From: Psychroflexus torquis ATCC 700755
GTDB lineage: Bacteria; Bacteroidota; Bacteroidia; Flavobacteriales; Flavobacteriaceae
Direction: 5' to 3'
Assembly (NCBI RefSeq): GCF_000153485.2
Contig: NC_018721.1
Span: forward strand, 620,001-684,000
DNA length: 64,000 nucleotides
A program made the position numbers and the translations under genes. Shown here in pieces: positions 35,396 through 43,503 of this stretch. The first letter of the stretch is position 1; every line of letters begins with the position of its first letter. The notes under the pieces are model-generated. The model ran no database searches, had not been told where the DNA came from, and saw nothing but the letters and a program-made list of their open reading frames with translations.

Positions 35396-35673
35396 CCTGT
35401 GAGACGTGCAACACAAAATTCAGCTACTTTAAGTTATTAAAATCCTTTTGGTTTGCATATCAAGATATAAAATGTAACCACTGCGATTCAACTTTTGAAC
35501 ATAAGTTATCCAACAGAGTTTTAGGAGGACTCCTCGTAATGATACCAATTTTTATTAGTTTTATGGTTTTCGAAGACAAACCTGTGTTAGTTCCTATCAT
35601 TGGATTTATACTGATGTCTATGGTTTTATCGTTATCCCTACCATTTATCATGAAATTCAGTCGGTTCGATTAA
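35392..35673 (+). CDS. CxxC-x21-CxxC zinc-ribbon membrane protein (TIGR04104-like)
   Basis: The 93-residue protein has two zinc-ribbon knuckles, CETC (3-6) and CNHC (28-31), and then two transmembrane helices (about 47-61 and 66-86). This arrangement matches small cxxc_20_cxxc proteins of Bacteroidota and Firmicutes, whose function is unknown. Its ATG overlaps the stop of the DndE-ATPase gene (ATGA), which makes it the fifth coupled gene of the island. It could be an accessory, or it could be a passenger brought along with the cluster. Confidence 0.65.
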   Translation: MTCETCNTKFSYFKLLKSFWFAYQDIKCNHCDSTFEHKLSNRVLGGLLVMIPIFISFMVFEDKPVLVPIIGFILMSMVLSLSLPFIMKFSRFD

Positions 35674-35760
35674 TATACGGAAGTTATTCTGGTCTTAAAA
35701 GTAAATTTAGAAAAGACAAAACTGACACAAACGAATAACTCAAAAACAGGAATCGGAGTC

Positions 35761-35937
35761 ATGATCGTAACCCTTTTCATTTTCAGAACGGGTATTGGTC
35801 TAAAATTAGGCACCTCTGAAATGAAGACCACCCTTTTTAACCTTGTGGGCTTAGCTTTAAGTGTAATTGGTCTTTTGATTTTAGTTAGGGCAAATAAAAA
35901 AACAGATCAAAAAGCGTTCATCGACCTCAACACTTAG
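35761..35937 (+). CDS. Small hypothetical membrane protein (possible remnant)
   Basis: A 58-residue frame from ATG 35761 is read as MIVTLFIFRTGIGLKLGTSE, followed by a transmembrane helix (FNLVGLALSVIGLLILV) and a charged tail. The reading frame stays open upstream of the ATG to about 35676, which suggests either an alternative start or an N-terminally truncated gene. It is too short for a confident call and no family was recognised. Confidence 0.35.
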   Translation: MIVTLFIFRTGIGLKLGTSEMKTTLFNLVGLALSVIGLLILVRANKKTDQKAFIDLNT

Positions 35938-36202
35938 CATTAATAACATGAGAACATTTAGCTGATAAATTTCTTTTTGACCGTCATAGCACTACTCCTT
36001 GAAGCCACATTGTACAATCAATTTAATTTTGGAACTCTAGAGTTTGATGAGCAAATACTTTCTAGAAATAAAAGTTAACAAAGTTTAGAACTTAGGTATA
36101 TAACTATTTTAGTATCAGTCCAACATGCGAATTATTCTCAATTTCAGGGCTGTAAACGGACACCTAATCATTTTTATTTTGAAATACATATTGAAATCAA
36201 AA

Positions 36203-36232
36203 AACCCTCTAATTATGAAAATATAGAGGGTT
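36203..36232. terminator. Bidirectional terminator
   Basis: AACCCTCTA (36203-36211) pairs perfectly with TAGAGGGTT (36224-36232). On the minus strand the stem is followed by TTTTTTGATTTC, so it terminates the DUF5606 gene that ends at 36254; it can also stop readthrough from the island. Confidence 0.7.
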
Positions 36233-36253
36233 GAATTGATATAAGTGTAGAAA

Positions 36254-36700
36254 TTATTTTTCTTTTGTGTCTTCAATCTTTAGTCCATCAGCTGTTTGCC
36301 CTTCATCTTTTGGCTCTGAAAAATCTGTGATTTCTTTAGATATCAAAAGATTATACCACTGCAAAACTTTCTTAATATCTGAAGGATAAACACGTTCCTC
36401 ATCGTATTCTGGAAGAATTTCACTAAAATAATCAGTCAATTCCTTTTTAGAAGATTTATGATCTATAGATTGTTTCCCTTCTTCCTTGTCAAAAATCTTT
36501 TGAAAAACTAACCTTAGGGGTATTTCTTCCGTGTAGGTGTAAATGGCAATTTCACTTAAAATGCTGACATTATTTTTCATGCTCACAGGAATTTTTTTAC
36601 CATCGATAAATGATTCTGCTAAAAAACCACCTCTGGTTTGAGCTTTTAATTCAAAAAGTCCGGGTTTACCGGATATAGATAATACTTTGTCTAATTTCAT
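36254..36700 (-). CDS. DUF5606 family protein
   Basis: The 148-residue protein begins MKLDKVLSISGKPGLFELKA, has GKKIPVSMKNNVSIL, and ends in a helical region with YNLLISKEITDF. This is a conserved small Bacteroidota family (DUF5606) that usually lies directly after peptide deformylase and ruvX, as here. Function is unknown; absence of a signal peptide indicates a cytosolic protein. It probably shares a transcript with def and ruvX. Confidence 0.8.
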   Translation of the reverse strand: MKLDKVLSISGKPGLFELKAQTRGGFLAESFIDGKKIPVSMKNNVSILSEIAIYTYTEEIPLRLVFQKIFDKEEGKQSIDHKSSKKELTDYFSEILPEYDEERVYPSDIKKVLQWYNLLISKEITDFSEPKDEGQTADGLKIEDTKEK

Positions 36701-36752
36701 ACGTTATATTTTGGCTGGCAAATATGCAAATTGTTTAGCTTTATAAGCTGAT

Positions 36753-37343
36753 CTATCTAATTTTTTTAGCTAGTGGATATTTCATCCTATATCCAACCTC
36801 TATTTTACCCTTGGAGATATTGGTCAATTTATTTTTTATGAGTCTTTTCTTCAAGCTAGAAATCCTATCTGTAAATAAAACTCCCTCAATATGATCATAT
36901 TCATGTTGAACCACGCGGGCAGCTAGGCCCGACAGCTTTTCCTTTTGAGGAGTGAAATTTTCATCCAGATACTCGACCGTGATCTCAGGCTTCCTGAATA
37001 TGTCTTCATGTACATCCGGAATACTTAAACAGCCTTCGTTAAAATCCCATTCTATACCGTTTTCTTCGATAATCTGTGGATTGATGAACACGCGCTTAAA
37101 AGCCTCTAACTCATTTTTTTCAAGCTCACTAAGAGACTCATCCTCAGAAAAAGGCTTAGCATCTACAATAAACAAACGAATAGAGAGACCTATTTGTGGG
37201 GCTGCTAGTCCTACTCCACTTGCATTGTACATGGTTTCAAACATATTTTCTAAGAGCTCATCAATTTTTGGATGATCCTTCGAAATGTCTTCTGCTTTTT
37301 TCTTTAGCACAGGAGAGCCATAAGCTGCAATCGGTAATATCAT
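36753..37343 (-). CDS. def: Peptide deformylase
   Basis: The enzyme of about 196 residues, read from ATG 37343 (MILPIAAYGSPVL), removes the formyl group from initiator methionine. All three motifs are complete: GVGLAAPQIG, EGCLSIP with the metal-binding cysteine, and QHEYDHIEG with the two histidines and the catalytic glutamate. An in-frame start ten codons upstream exists but adds a sequence not seen in the family. It belongs to the ruvX-def-DUF5606 run on the minus strand. Confidence 0.95.
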   Translation of the reverse strand: MILPIAAYGSPVLKKKAEDISKDHPKIDELLENMFETMYNASGVGLAAPQIGLSIRLFIVDAKPFSEDESLSELEKNELEAFKRVFINPQIIEENGIEWDFNEGCLSIPDVHEDIFRKPEITVEYLDENFTPQKEKLSGLAARVVQHEYDHIEGVLFTDRISSLKKRLIKNKLTNISKGKIEVGYRMKYPLAKKIR

Positions 37344-37444
37344 AATCTCAATTTTACGTGAGAGGGCGTCCACCCTTTAGTTTAAGATTGCAAAAATACA
37401 GGTTTTATTTCTTTTGGTTTGGATAATCTTTTGTTTTCAACAAA

Positions 37445-37858
37445 TTATATATACTGAAGATAATTTTGAAGTATAATCGTAGCGCTAATTTCGTCGACTA
37501 AGCCTTTATTTTGACGTTGTTTCTTCTTCAAACCAGAATCAATCATAGTTTGAAAAGCCATTTTTGAAGTAAACCGTTCGTCTATCCTTTTAATCACAAG
37601 AGAGGGGAATAATGCCTGCACATCTTCTATAAAATAGAGAATATTTTTTTCCAACTGCATGGGTTTGCCATCAATGTGTTTAGGTTGACCTACAACTAGT
37701 GTATCTACAGACTCTTCTTCGATTATTTTTTTCAACTCTTGCATTAAGTTCCTAGTCTCTACGGTTCTTAGACCAGAGGCTATCATCTTCATTTCATCAG
37801 AAATGGCAATTCCTGTTCTTTTCATACCAAAATCTAAGGCAATAACTTTAGTTTTCAT
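37445..37858 (-). CDS. ruvX: Putative Holliday junction resolvase RuvX (YqgF)
   Basis: About 137 residues from ATG 37858; the ten upstream in-frame codons are not family-like. The RNase H fold shows VIALDFGMKRTGIA with the first catalytic aspartate, VVGQPKHIDG with RIDERFTS, and the last acidic site in LVDEISATIIL. The E. coli homologue YqgF processes the 5' end of pre-16S rRNA, so that role is as likely as junction resolution. It is divergently transcribed from dapD. Confidence 0.9.
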   Translation of the reverse strand: MKTKVIALDFGMKRTGIAISDEMKMIASGLRTVETRNLMQELKKIIEEESVDTLVVGQPKHIDGKPMQLEKNILYFIEDVQALFPSLVIKRIDERFTSKMAFQTMIDSGLKKKQRQNKGLVDEISATIILQNYLQYI

Positions 37859-37874
37859 ATTGTCTATTATGCAA

Positions 37875-37927
37875 CAAAGATAAGGCATCCACTAAGAATC
37901 TGGATTTAATCATAAACCTTATCTTCG
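37875..37927. promoter_or_regulatory. Divergent promoter region ruvX/dapD
   Basis: The minus strand has TATCTTTG at 37882-37875, a full match to TAnnTTTG, 17 bp upstream of the ruvX ATG. The plus strand has TATCTTCG at 37920-37927, one mismatch, 16 bp before dapD. Neither has a TTG at the expected -33 site. Confidence 0.45.
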
Positions 37928-37942
37928 CAAAAAAATTCGATA

Positions 37943-38758
37943 ATGGAAGACTTAAAACAGAAGATACTAGAAGCTTGGGACAATCGAGACTTACTTCAAG
38001 AAAAGGAAACTATTGAGGCCATTCGTACTGTTATCTCTAGACTAGATAGTGGTGAATTACGTTGTGCAGAACCCACTACAGAAGGCTGGCAAGTCAACGA
38101 ATGGGTAAAAAAAGGGGTGGTCTTGTATTTTCCAATTCAAAAAATGGAAACTATGGAGGCCGGGATTTTTGAATATCATGATAAAATACCACTAAAAACA
38201 GGATATAAAGAGAAAGGAATACGCGTAGTACCTAATGCTATTGCAAGGCATGGAGCTTATATTTCTAAAGGTGTCATTATGATGCCAAGTTATGTGAACA
38301 TAGGCGCTTATGTAGATGAAGGGACTATGGTAGATACGTGGGCAACTGTAGGAAGTTGTGCTCAAATAGGTAAAAATGTGCATTTGTCTGGAGGGGTTGG
38401 AATTGGAGGAGTTTTGGAACCACTTCAAGCCTCACCGGTAATAATAGAAGACGGTGCTTTTATAGGGAGCCGCTGTATTGTTGTTGAAGGCGTAAGGGTA
38501 GAAAAAGAGGCCGTTTTAGGTGCCAATGTGGTATTGACCATGAGCACAAAAATTATAGATGTAACTGGAGACAAACCTGTTGAAACGAAGGGAGTTATAC
38601 CAGCACGCTCTGTTGTGATTCCTGGCAGTTATACCAAAATATTTCCAGCAGGTGAATTCAATGTTCCCTGTGCCTTAATCATCGGTAAACGGAAAGAGAG
38701 TACAAACAAAAAGACGTCCCTTAACGATGCTTTGAGAACATATGATGTAGCGGTGTAA
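37943..38758 (+). CDS. dapD: 2,3,4,5-tetrahydropyridine-2,6-dicarboxylate N-succinyltransferase
   Basis: The 271-residue enzyme transfers succinyl from succinyl-CoA to tetrahydrodipicolinate, a step of lysine and meso-diaminopimelate synthesis. The left-handed beta-helix is visible as hexapeptide repeats from about residue 105 to 215, including SYVNIGAYVDEGTMVDTWATVGSCAQIGKNV-type turns split across several coils. The N-terminal helical domain and the C-terminal cap (YTKIFPAGEFNVPCALIIGK) complete a normal-length DapD. It is divergent from ruvX and followed by surface polysaccharide genes. Confidence 0.94.
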   Translation: MEDLKQKILEAWDNRDLLQEKETIEAIRTVISRLDSGELRCAEPTTEGWQVNEWVKKGVVLYFPIQKMETMEAGIFEYHDKIPLKTGYKEKGIRVVPNAIARHGAYISKGVIMMPSYVNIGAYVDEGTMVDTWATVGSCAQIGKNVHLSGGVGIGGVLEPLQASPVIIEDGAFIGSRCIVVEGVRVEKEAVLGANVVLTMSTKIIDVTGDKPVETKGVIPARSVVIPGSYTKIFPAGEFNVPCALIIGKRKESTNKKTSLNDALRTYDVAV

Positions 38759-38789
38759 TTATCATCACTAAAAACAAACTTACAGGTAA

Positions 38790-39818
38790 ATGAAAATTTT
38801 AATAATACAAAATAAAAAAATAGGCGATGTCTTAACCACTTCAGTACTATTTAAGGCAATTAGAGATAATCTGAATTATACTGAAATGCATTATTTTGTT
38901 TATTCTAATGCTCTATCTGTCATAAATAAAAACCCAAATATCGATAAAATTTGGCATTGTAAAGAAGAAGAATTTACAGGAATAAAAGGGGTTCTAAAAT
39001 GGTATACGATTTTTAAAAAAGAAAATTTTGACCTTATAATCGATGCTTACGCGAAGCTATCTACTTTAAGCTTAGTCATGTTCTTAAATCCAAGAAATAG
39101 CATAAGTTTTAAAAAATTTTACTCAAATTTGTTTGTAAAAACGAGTATAAAACGATTGGACGAGCCAAAAACTAATGCAACACTTGGTATTGAGCATAGA
39201 TTACAATTAATTGAACCAATACTAGGAGAAACCAATATTTATAAGCCTAAAATTTACTTAGGCAAAAGTGAATTGAACAATGCAAAGCAGAGATTATTAA
39301 ACCATTCTATAAATTATAAGAAAACACTCATCATGATAAGTATTTTGGGAAGTGAAGATAGTAAAACATACCCTTACGAATACATGGCTAGTTTACTTGA
39401 TTTCTTAGTCAATTTGGATGATGAGTATAGCTTATTATTAAATTACATCCCAAACCAAAAAAATCAAGTGCAAAATATATTAAATCTTTGCAAATCTAAA
39501 ACAAGAAAAAATATACATCAAGATTTCTATTCGAGTGATTTAAGAGAGTTTATATGTGTAACCAAACACTGTAAAGCCTTGATTGGTAACGAGGGTGGTG
39601 CAACCAATATAGCAAAAGCAATAGAAATTCCTACTTTTACAATTTTCTCACCAAACATTAAGAAAAAAGATTGGAATATTTTTGAGGATGGAAGACAAAA
39701 TATTTCTGTTCATGTTGATGATTATTTTGATACTAAAGCTCAAAATTATGATAAATTTGAACCATCATTATTTTATGATAAACTAAAATTTTTCTGCAAA
39801 TTAAACTTACAAAAATGA
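38790..39818 (+). CDS. Glycosyltransferase family 9 (heptosyltransferase-like)
   Basis: The 342-residue protein opens with MKILIIQNKKIGDVLTTSVL, the donor-independent N-terminal signature of GT9 ADP-heptose transferases. Its C-terminal half has KALIGNEGGATNIAKAIEIPTFTIF, the corresponding ligand-binding loop. GT9 enzymes add heptose or related sugars to the lipopolysaccharide inner core at the cytoplasmic face. It begins a glycosyltransferase cluster and overlaps the next gene by 4 bp. Confidence 0.85.
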   Translation: MKILIIQNKKIGDVLTTSVLFKAIRDNLNYTEMHYFVYSNALSVINKNPNIDKIWHCKEEEFTGIKGVLKWYTIFKKENFDLIIDAYAKLSTLSLVMFLNPRNSISFKKFYSNLFVKTSIKRLDEPKTNATLGIEHRLQLIEPILGETNIYKPKIYLGKSELNNAKQRLLNHSINYKKTLIMISILGSEDSKTYPYEYMASLLDFLVNLDDEYSLLLNYIPNQKNQVQNILNLCKSKTRKNIHQDFYSSDLREFICVTKHCKALIGNEGGATNIAKAIEIPTFTIFSPNIKKKDWNIFEDGRQNISVHVDDYFDTKAQNYDKFEPSLFYDKLKFFCKLNLQK

Positions 39819-40930
39819 TCATTGGATACGAAGCTAAACGCTATTTTCACAATTCAACTGGTCTTGGCAACTATGCAAGAAGTTTGGTCAATAATTTAGC
39901 GAAGTATTATCCGCAACATGAATTTATATTATATAATCCTAGACCAAGTAATTCGTTTGAAATCCCTTTAGAGTTTGGTAATGAAATACATGAGATAAGG
40001 CCAGAAGGCTTTATTAACAAAAAGCTACATCCATTGTGGAGATCATACAATGTCTCTAAAAGACTTAAAAATGATCATCTTGACCTATTTCATGGGTTAT
40101 CTGGAGAAATTCCTCGAAATATTCCAGATGGAATTTCAAAAGTCCTTACTATTCATGATTTAATTTTCTTAAGATTTCCTGATTTATATAATCCTATAGA
40201 TAGGACTATTTATTATCATAAGTTTAAAAGATCTGCAAATGAAGCAGATTTGGTAGTGGCCATTAGCGAGCAAACAAAAAAAGATATAATCAAATATTTA
40301 GGAGTTTCAGAATCGAAAATTAAAGTAATTTACCAAGGTTGTAGAGATATTTTTAAGTTAGATTTTGATGAAAATGAAATTCAATCAGTAAAACTGAACT
40401 ATAATCTCCCAAAAGATTTTATTCTTTACGTAGGAACTATTGAAAAAAGAAAAAATTTATTGAGTATCGTACAAGCCATAAAAAATATTGATACGCATTT
40501 GGTTGTAGTAGGTAGAAAAACAAAATATTATAATGAAGTTGAAAGCTACATTCAAAAAAATAATTTGGAAAAAAAAGTCATTTTTTTGAACCATGTCAAC
40601 GACTCATCCTTAGCTATTATTTACAAATTAGCAAAAGTATTTCTCCTACCATCATTTTTTGAAGGCTTCGGAATTCCTATTATCGAAGCATTATACTCTG
40701 GGACTCCAGTAATAACCTCTAAGGGGGGTTGTTTAGAAGAAGCCGGTGGGCCACACTCCGTATATGTAGAGCCTTCTGATGTAAACAGTATAAAAGAAGC
40801 CATTATAAATGTGTTAAGTGACCCAAAACTACGTAGCGATATGATAAGCAAAGGACTGAAATACAGTAAAAATTTTGATGACGACCTTTTGGTAAGACAC
40901 TGGTTTGATTTATATAAATCTCTAATATAG
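39815..40930 (+). CDS. Glycosyltransferase family 4 / group 1
   Basis: The 371-residue protein has the GT-B fold. It contains HDLIFLRFPDLYNP in the N-terminal domain, the hinge LYVGTIEKRKNL at about residues 200-220, and the donor site FFEGFGIPIIEALYSGTPVITSKGG with the E-x7-E pattern typical of retaining group 1 transferases. It probably adds a sugar during lipopolysaccharide or exopolysaccharide assembly. It overlaps the GT9 gene by 4 bp. Confidence 0.87.
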   Translation: MIIGYEAKRYFHNSTGLGNYARSLVNNLAKYYPQHEFILYNPRPSNSFEIPLEFGNEIHEIRPEGFINKKLHPLWRSYNVSKRLKNDHLDLFHGLSGEIPRNIPDGISKVLTIHDLIFLRFPDLYNPIDRTIYYHKFKRSANEADLVVAISEQTKKDIIKYLGVSESKIKVIYQGCRDIFKLDFDENEIQSVKLNYNLPKDFILYVGTIEKRKNLLSIVQAIKNIDTHLVVVGRKTKYYNEVESYIQKNNLEKKVIFLNHVNDSSLAIIYKLAKVFLLPSFFEGFGIPIIEALYSGTPVITSKGGCLEEAGGPHSVYVEPSDVNSIKEAIINVLSDPKLRSDMISKGLKYSKNFDDDLLVRHWFDLYKSLI

Positions 40931-41032
40931 TTCAATATATTCTTAATATATTTTCAATGACTACATCATGATTTATTTTGAAACTTATAAAATCAATCAG
41001 CTATTTATTATACCTAAAATAGAACAATATTT

Positions 41033-41040
41033 TACATTTG
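41033..41040 (+). promoter_or_regulatory. -7 promoter element before the WaaE-like gene
   Basis: TACATTTG fully matches TAnnTTTG, 33 bp before the ATG at 41074. No TTG at the -33 position was found, so confidence is moderate. Confidence 0.45.
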
Positions 41041-41073
41041 CATTTTAACACCTACCTAACCTCTTTTTTATCT

Positions 41074-41832
41074 ATGTCCAAGATTTCGGCACTTATCATT
41101 ACTCTTAATGAAGCAAAAAATATTGCTGACGTTATAGATAATCTAGATTTTGCAGATGAAATTATAGTTGTAGACTCCAATTCTCAGGACTCTACCGTAG
41201 AAATTGCAGAAGCTTATCAAAATGTTATTGTACATAAACATAAGTTTGAGAATTTCACAAAACAAAGAAATTTTGCACTTAGCAAAGCAAATCATGAATG
41301 GATACTATTTTTGGACGCCGACGAAAGAATTCCAGAAGTTTTAAAACATGAAATCTTGGAGACCGTCCAATCTAAGGAAACTGCAGATGCTTATTATTTT
41401 TATAGAAAATTCATGTTCAAAAGTCGACCCCTACACTTCAGTGGTTGGCAAACTGACAAAAATATAAGATTATTTAAAAAAAGTAAATCTATGTATACCG
41501 AGGGGCGCTTGGTACATGAAGTTCTAGAAGTAAATGGTAAAGTGGCAAATTTGCAGCATCATCTTATTCATTATTCATATGAAAACTACGCTTCTTACAA
41601 GAAAAAAATGCTGAGCTATGCAAGTTTAAAAGCTAGAGAACTTTTTCTTAAGGGAGTTGAGCCAAACCCGTATCATTTTATTATTAAACCAGTATACAAG
41701 TTTGTGTTCAGCTATATTATTCGTCTTGGCGTTTTAGATGGAAGAAAAGGTATCATTATCTGTTATTTAAATGCCCTGAGTGTTTACAAACGTTATCCTT
41801 ACTTAAAAGAACTTATAAAAACTTCAGAATAG
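41074..41832 (+). CDS. Glycosyltransferase family 2, WaaE/KdtX-like
   Basis: The protein of about 252 residues starts at ATG 41074 (MSKISALIITLNEAKNI). The GT-A motifs are DEIIVVDSNSQDST and the metal-binding ILFLDADERIP, followed by FKSRPLHFSGWQTDKNIRLF. This is the pattern of lipopolysaccharide core beta-glucosyltransferases such as WaaE/KdtX. The family is inferred from motifs; acceptor is unknown. It converges on an LPS kinase-type gene, with the two ends overlapping by 9 bp. Confidence 0.85.
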   Translation: MSKISALIITLNEAKNIADVIDNLDFADEIIVVDSNSQDSTVEIAEAYQNVIVHKHKFENFTKQRNFALSKANHEWILFLDADERIPEVLKHEILETVQSKETADAYYFYRKFMFKSRPLHFSGWQTDKNIRLFKKSKSMYTEGRLVHEVLEVNGKVANLQHHLIHYSYENYASYKKKMLSYASLKARELFLKGVEPNPYHFIIKPVYKFVFSYIIRLGVLDGRKGIIICYLNALSVYKRYPYLKELIKTSE

Positions 41833-42579
41833 GGATTTAATTTTTTTCTTTCGTTTTTGTTTCAAGTGGAATTTTCTTTGAAACTCAGATGTGAAATTCC
41901 ACATCATTTCAAATACTTCAGTATTGGATTTTTTTATGAGCTTTGCATATTCATCGCTCATTATTTCAATCATTTCTCTTTTGGGAGTCAACCGTCTTAA
42001 GTTATACATGCGCTCCTTAAAACTTAAAGTTTTAAACTGCATTCTGTTAAGATCTACAAGAGAAAAGTCATATCCAGAATCTGTGATGAAAATCAGCGTA
42101 TTCCCCGGTGAATGGTCCTGAAATTCAATTCTTTTTTCGTGTAAATCAAAAGAAAACCTTGTAAATGCTCTAAGAATTTCTTCATGATTTGGAAAATCGG
42201 GTTCATGAACAAGTTCCCGATAGGTAAGATCTGGAGATTGGTGCAAACTGATGTAAAATGACTTTCCAAAACCAAAGCCATTTTTAAATTCAAAAAAAGC
42301 GATAGGCTCTGGAGTACCTATTTCTTTTTCTTTTAAAATGGTTGCATACTCAAAAGAACGTCTAGCTTTAGATTTTCTAAAGTATTGGTATGCAATCTGA
42401 TTGATAAAATTGGGTTCTTTAAAAGATTTAATATTCAATGTTTTACCCTCAAAATTTACGGTTTTTATTATATTTCTATCTCCGTCACCAAAAATAGTAC
42501 CGATACTTTCGAAAGAAGTTACCAAAGCAGTTAAGGCTGTTTTGTGTTGTTCATAATTAGAATTAAAATCTGAGTCCAT
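41824..42579 (-). CDS. Lipopolysaccharide kinase, InaA/WaaP/KdkA-like
   Basis: The 251-residue protein has a protein-kinase-like fold. The catalytic loop FQDHSPGNTLI and the metal-binding FSLVDLNRM correspond to the HxDxxxxN/DFD equivalents of Kdo and heptose kinases. The N-terminal lobe holds NIKSFKEPNFIN with the probable ATP-binding lysine. It should phosphorylate a core sugar of lipopolysaccharide. Its position among glycosyltransferases agrees. It is on the opposite strand and so is regulated separately. Confidence 0.8.
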   Translation of the reverse strand: MDSDFNSNYEQHKTALTALVTSFESIGTIFGDGDRNIIKTVNFEGKTLNIKSFKEPNFINQIAYQYFRKSKARRSFEYATILKEKEIGTPEPIAFFEFKNGFGFGKSFYISLHQSPDLTYRELVHEPDFPNHEEILRAFTRFSFDLHEKRIEFQDHSPGNTLIFITDSGYDFSLVDLNRMQFKTLSFKERMYNLRRLTPKREMIEIMSDEYAKLIKKSNTEVFEMMWNFTSEFQRKFHLKQKRKKKIKSLF

Positions 42580-42667
42580 GAATACTATTTAATTTTCAAA
42601 TTTAAAACTATAGGGGGTCTTATGTAGATTTCTAAAGCAATTTATTTTAACAGATACAAAACTTAAC

Positions 42668-42675
42668 TACATTTG
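42668..42675 (+). promoter_or_regulatory. -7 promoter element before GT2 gene
   Basis: TACATTTG fully matches TAnnTTTG 22 bp before the ATG at 42698. It would drive the two following glycosyltransferase genes. The -33 TTG is not evident. Confidence 0.45.
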
Positions 42676-42697
42676 TAGGTTAATAATTCTAATATTC

Positions 42698-43501
42698 ATG
42701 AAGCCATTTCCTAAATGCAGTCTTATAACTCCCACTTATAATTGGCCAGATGCTCTGGAATTATTATTGAAAAGTCTTACGTATCAGTCTTATTTACCAG
42801 ATGAAGTGATAATTGCTGATGATGGTTCCAATACTGAGACATCATTGCTGATAAAGAATTATCAAGAAAAACTCTCTGTTCCTCTTATTCACATTAGACA
42901 CGAGGACAAAGGAAATAGGAAGCCAAGAATTATGAATAAAGCCATCGCGAAGGCAAAATATCCCTATATTATTGAAATTGATGGTGATATTATAATGCAC
43001 AGACACTTTATAAAAGATCACTTGAAGTTTGCAGAAAAGGGCTTTTATTTATACGGTTCTCGTGCTAACATTCAAGAAAATTACTCAACCGAAATTTTCA
43101 CTAATAAGCGAACACAGTTTAACTATTTTTCAAAAGGCATTAAAAAACGTGGCCGAACGATTCACTTACCATTTTTAGCTCAATTTTTTAGGCCAATTAC
43201 TGAACGCTCTCAAAAATTGAGGGGCTGTAATATGTCGTTTTGGCGAGACGATTTTATAAAGGTAAATGGTTTTAATGAAAATTTGGTTGGATGGGGAATT
43301 GATGACTCCGAGATGATTCAACGCTTACATAATATTGGAATTAAAGGAAAGAGACTTAAATTTGCAGGAATCGCTTATCACATTTATCACAAAGAACAAT
43401 CAAAATCACATATAGACATTAACTTGGCTATTGAACAGGAAACCACTAAAGCTCAAATTAAACGCTGTGAAGTTGGTATAAATCAATTTTTAGAAGTTTA
43501 A
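42698..43501 (+). CDS. Glycosyltransferase family 2 with galactosyltransferase-type C-terminus
   Basis: The 267-residue protein begins CSLITPTYNWPDALELLLKS and has DEVIIADDGSNTET, then the metal-binding site YIIEIDGDIIMHRHFI, and the acceptor-side block RGCNMSFWRDDFIKVNGFNE with GWGIDDSEM. These are typical of inverting GT2 enzymes with the Glyco_transf_7C-type end. It probably elongates the lipopolysaccharide core. The next GT2 gene follows after 2 bp. Confidence 0.85.
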   Translation: MKPFPKCSLITPTYNWPDALELLLKSLTYQSYLPDEVIIADDGSNTETSLLIKNYQEKLSVPLIHIRHEDKGNRKPRIMNKAIAKAKYPYIIEIDGDIIMHRHFIKDHLKFAEKGFYLYGSRANIQENYSTEIFTNKRTQFNYFSKGIKKRGRTIHLPFLAQFFRPITERSQKLRGCNMSFWRDDFIKVNGFNENLVGWGIDDSEMIQRLHNIGIKGKRLKFAGIAYHIYHKEQSKSHIDINLAIEQETTKAQIKRCEVGINQFLEV

Positions 43502-43503
43502 AA

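Larger units (their letters stand above)
35674..36253 (+). other. 3' flank of the island, mostly non-coding
   Basis: This region of about 580 bp holds one small ORF (35761-35937) and a terminator at 36203-36232. A second open stretch around 35960-36079 reads in frame as a hydrophobic peptide ending DEQILSRNKS but has no ATG, so it may be decayed. No tRNA, integrase or insertion sequence was seen. It looks like the junction between island and core genome. Confidence 0.5.

Noticed and set aside
29090-35736. 10-bp inverted match ATTCGTTTGT on both flanks of the island
   Set aside because: Ten bases between two AT-rich flanks can occur by chance, the repeat is inverted rather than direct, and no integrase is present, so it is not called an attachment site.
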